From Eumeta japonica (taxonomy: Eukaryota; Arthropoda; Insecta; Lepidoptera; Psychidae): a stretch of 64,000 nt of DNA. Under the pieces are notes generated by a model, which saw only the letters and a program-made list of their open reading frames with translations, did no database searches and was not told the DNA's origin. The stretch is from the NCBI GenBank assembly GCA_005406025.1, contig BGZK01000752.1, forward strand, positions 124,001 to 188,000, in the 5' to 3' direction. The position numbers were made by a program, and so were the translations under genes. Every line of letters begins with the position of its first letter. The stretch's first letter is position 1. Positions 61,140 through 64,000 of this stretch are shown piece after piece.

Positions 61140-62860
61140 GAAATTATTCTATCGGAATAAGTGAACGTGTGAGAAGTATTCGTATCCTGTGTTAATCCAG
61201 AAGATATTCTGTGTCTAAAAGTTTATCAAAGCCATTTAAAATTTCCGAATATTTAGAAGAAAATCATCCATGGGCATAAGCGTTTCGACTTGCCGGGCTG
61301 TGTCGTTCATCAATGGCTTTGTATTCATTTTGGTTATGCACGATCAAATTAGAAAAGAGCTATCCTTAAGTTTCTTGCTCGTTCTTTCCTTTTTGAAGGA
61401 AAACTGTCTCCTGAACGAGTAGTAAAGAGTAATTTAACCAAAAAAATTGTTAATTTACCAATGAAATAAAGTTATTTGAATTTTAATTTGAAAACAGAAA
61501 GAAAGACAAGAGCTTCTAAAGAAATACTCCAGGATGAGCTTTATCAATACACCAAATTTCAATAAAATTGGTTTACAACGTAGACATACAGAAATGTAGT
61601 CGTATGTAGACATAAAGACAAACAAATAGACGGAATCAATTTGGCATTTATAATATTGCTGTGTACTTTCATGGATAAGATAGAAACTGAGATAAAATAA
61701 AATAGCTCATTAAAAGTCTCTAATCATAACGAAAACAGTGCGAATCAACTAAAACACTAATAAATTCAACAAGAATTTGACGTTGCAACAACGAATAAAT
61801 TAATTACAAGTTGATTTGAGAATCAATTTACTTTAGTAAAGAATAATATAACATTCTGAAAATACGAATAAGAAGAAATTGTTTAATTAAGCGACAAGGG
61901 TACACTTGCCACCAAGTTGGATAATTAATTGCAGCACCTGATCTTTATTTGAATTTCAAATATAAATCTTTGTTACGGAATGTGTATTAAGTCCTAAGCA
62001 TCACTAGAATCATTGAGTTCAGTTTATTTTGAAAATGTATTGATGTATTTTTATAGATCAGTATCAGTTTTGTATCAGATCAGTATCAGTATCAGTTCTG
62101 TATCAGTTTTGAATGGATTATTCGTTTGAGATCTCCTCAGTGGCGTATGAAAAGTCTTATTGTTTGACATAAGTGTTTCTATGCATTCATCAGGGAAGTT
62201 TATTTGGATATATTATCAATAATACAATTTTTCGAAATACTTTTAAATACATGTATTGGTAATTTTTAAAATAATTAATTCATTAATACTGAAATCTAAT
62301 TGGCTTTATAGATTACTGAAATTCGTCTAATAACACAAACCTCATCAACATCTCTTTTTGTTTGAAACATTACTGTTGAAATAGTTTACAAATGATAGAA
62401 AAAAAACTTTATAAACGTAAAAATGTTCAAAAACATATGGTAAATAATATTTTCCAGCTCGAAAACTTCTAAAATGCATGGATACAAATTTTTACGTGGT
62501 AAAACATTTCACATATACAAAACCAGTAAAATAATCAATCAATCATGATTTTTTTTTGAGATTACGAAATAAAATGAAAAAAATTTTGTGTGCCTCAGAA
62601 ATTTTGAACTCTTACAACTCAAAAAGCTCAAAATCATCGATGTCCAACCAAAGTATTCCCAAGTTCCTGAAACTCGAGATCGTCGGACAATTTTAGTGAT
62701 GACCTATAGGATCAACAGTTTCTTATTCACAAATATAATTTCATTAGCTATACGACGAACAGTTACCGAAATATTGAAGTTTTCATAAAAATATTCATCG
62801 TTTTTTTTTTCACCGCCATTCGTTCATTGCTTTTTTTTTTTACAAAATCATGACATAGAC
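61140..62860. other. AT-rich interval, nothing recognised
   Basis: A small irregular tandem of GTATCAGT-like words is at 62056-62112. No gene seen. Confidence 0.35.
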
Positions 62861-62867
62861 GTCCGTT

Positions 62868-63570
62868 TTTAAAGTTCCGTGCTTCTAAATGAAAAGGAAA
62901 TCCCTATAAGGATTATTTTGTTTTCCTTCTGTCCGTCTATCTGTCAAGATTGTTTTTCTCAGGGGTGCATGGAGGGGTGCAGGGGTGCATATAAAATTGA
63001 AATTAACATCGAATACTTTGTCCGTATGACGTTTCTTGGAGCTGTAAAATAACAAAACTTCTAAGTCAACATCATTAAAGTATACGGATGAAATACTGCG
63101 ATTTATGCCTTACATAATGAAACTCGCATGTGAATCAAAACCTACCTAATACTTCCCATTGACCTAGAATCACGACATTTGGCATAAGGGTCTAATAACA
63201 CAAGTAAAGAAAAATAACTGAAAATCGATAATTTGTAGCTATATCATATGATTATCATAAAAAAAAATCTTTATGGTCACAAACTTATACTCGCAATCGG
63301 AGTATGGACCATAATGTAGACATTGGTCCTTCATATTGCATGGGAGAACATATTTTAACTTTCTGCTATAAAAACTTCAGAGTTTTAAAAAAAAATTGAA
63401 AAATTACTTGAAAAAAGAGCTAAAATATCATTATTCCTGAGATGAATATCTCGATAGTATCGGCATTTACAACGATAAAAAACTTCGAGGCTCTTTATGG
63501 AAGAAATACTTGGATACATAATTAATTTTGTGTGGAACCCTCAGGGTGCGAGTCCTATTCGCACTTGTTT
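62868..63570 (+). repeat. Dispersed repeat family G, copy 2, uninterrupted
   Basis: Starts AAAGTTCCGTGCTTCTAAAT and ends GGAACCCTCAGGGTGCGAGT. It aligns with 38375-38500 plus 39650-40225 and so shows where the mariner and hairpins inserted in the other copy. A short tandem GGGGTGCA occurs near 62962-62990. The remaining 63571-64000 is AT-rich with nothing recognised. Confidence 0.7.
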
Positions 63571-64000
63571 GGTTTGATTTTCAAAGCTAAATGACATTAG
63601 CATTAGTATGAATATATTTTGAATACATTTTAAACTTCAGTTTATCGAATACACTATTTTCCGGAAATATTATAATAATATCAATTATAATCTAGGTACT
63701 GTTAGTAAAAACGATTTTAAGTATAGCGATCTAGGTCTTAAATCGTTATATTTAAAACCCGTCTTAATAATTTTTCTCAAGTGTTTCTCTCTTGAATATT
63801 AATAAATAAAATGTAAGCCGACCTCTTCCCTCTCTAAAATCTCTTTTATAATAAAAGATCTAATCCAATTTATTGTGCAGATTTTTAGTTTTTCAAATTA
63901 TGTTTTTATCGTAATTTATTTCCTCCTAGCGAGGAGCCCATAACCTGTGGCGTGTGTATAAAACGTGACCATGGTTTAAATTTGGCTCGTAATATTGTTC

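Overview
This window looks like AT-rich, repeat-dense insect DNA, most likely from a moth or butterfly. The evidence is long introns and intergenic DNA, cecropia-type and other mariner remnants, R1- and Jockey-type LINE fragments, and dispersed elements of kinds common in Lepidoptera (a short element bounded by GGGTCCCGTAC and its inverse, tRNA-like retroposon heads, an ACTAGC-initiated retroposon). The order is inferred from these features, not proven.

The only long, clearly functional gene is a single-exon Kekkon-family receptor on the minus strand (18064-20436): signal peptide, leucine-rich repeats with both cysteine caps, one Ig domain, one membrane helix and a long cytoplasmic tail. A likely splice acceptor and a 23-codon upstream ORF lie just 5' of its start. 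Its promoter and first exon are probably far to the right (higher coordinates). CpG-rich, apparently single-copy stretches at 29.9-30.9, 35.3-35.5 and 54.2-55.4 kb are candidate regulatory DNA for it or for a neighbour.

Layout. 0.0-2.1 kb: two dispersed repeats, both found again at 8.9-10.2 and 16.5-17.5 kb. 2.8-7.5 kb: segment D1, the first copy of a large direct duplication. 7.5-17.5 kb: nested repeats, a degraded R1-type LINE (13.3-13.9 kb) and AT microsatellites. 17.5-20.5 kb: the kekkon gene. 23.9-24.7 kb: cecropia-type mariner remnant. 24.7-29.5 kb: segment D2, the second copy, interrupted by a 0.8-kb foldback element. 29.9-31.6 kb: GC-rich stretches. 31.6-54 kb: AT-rich intergenic DNA with three further mariner remnants, a Jockey-type reverse transcriptase fragment and several dispersed repeats. 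54.2-55.4 kb: CpG island. 56-64 kb: perfect hairpin, 76-bp tandem repeat, further dispersed repeats.

The observation I consider most interesting is in D1 and D2. Each carries the same apparent three-exon small gene: TATA box, a first exon ending in nine codons (MG-V/I-S...), a second exon of 68 or 76 codons, and a third exon opening with TAA. The promoter, 5' UTR and most of the first intron are nearly identical between copies, but the second exon is almost unalignable after a shared LDVHHYE motif, while staying open and basic in both. Exons diverging faster than introns is the signature of a rapidly diversifying protein family. The models were built by eye and need transcript support.
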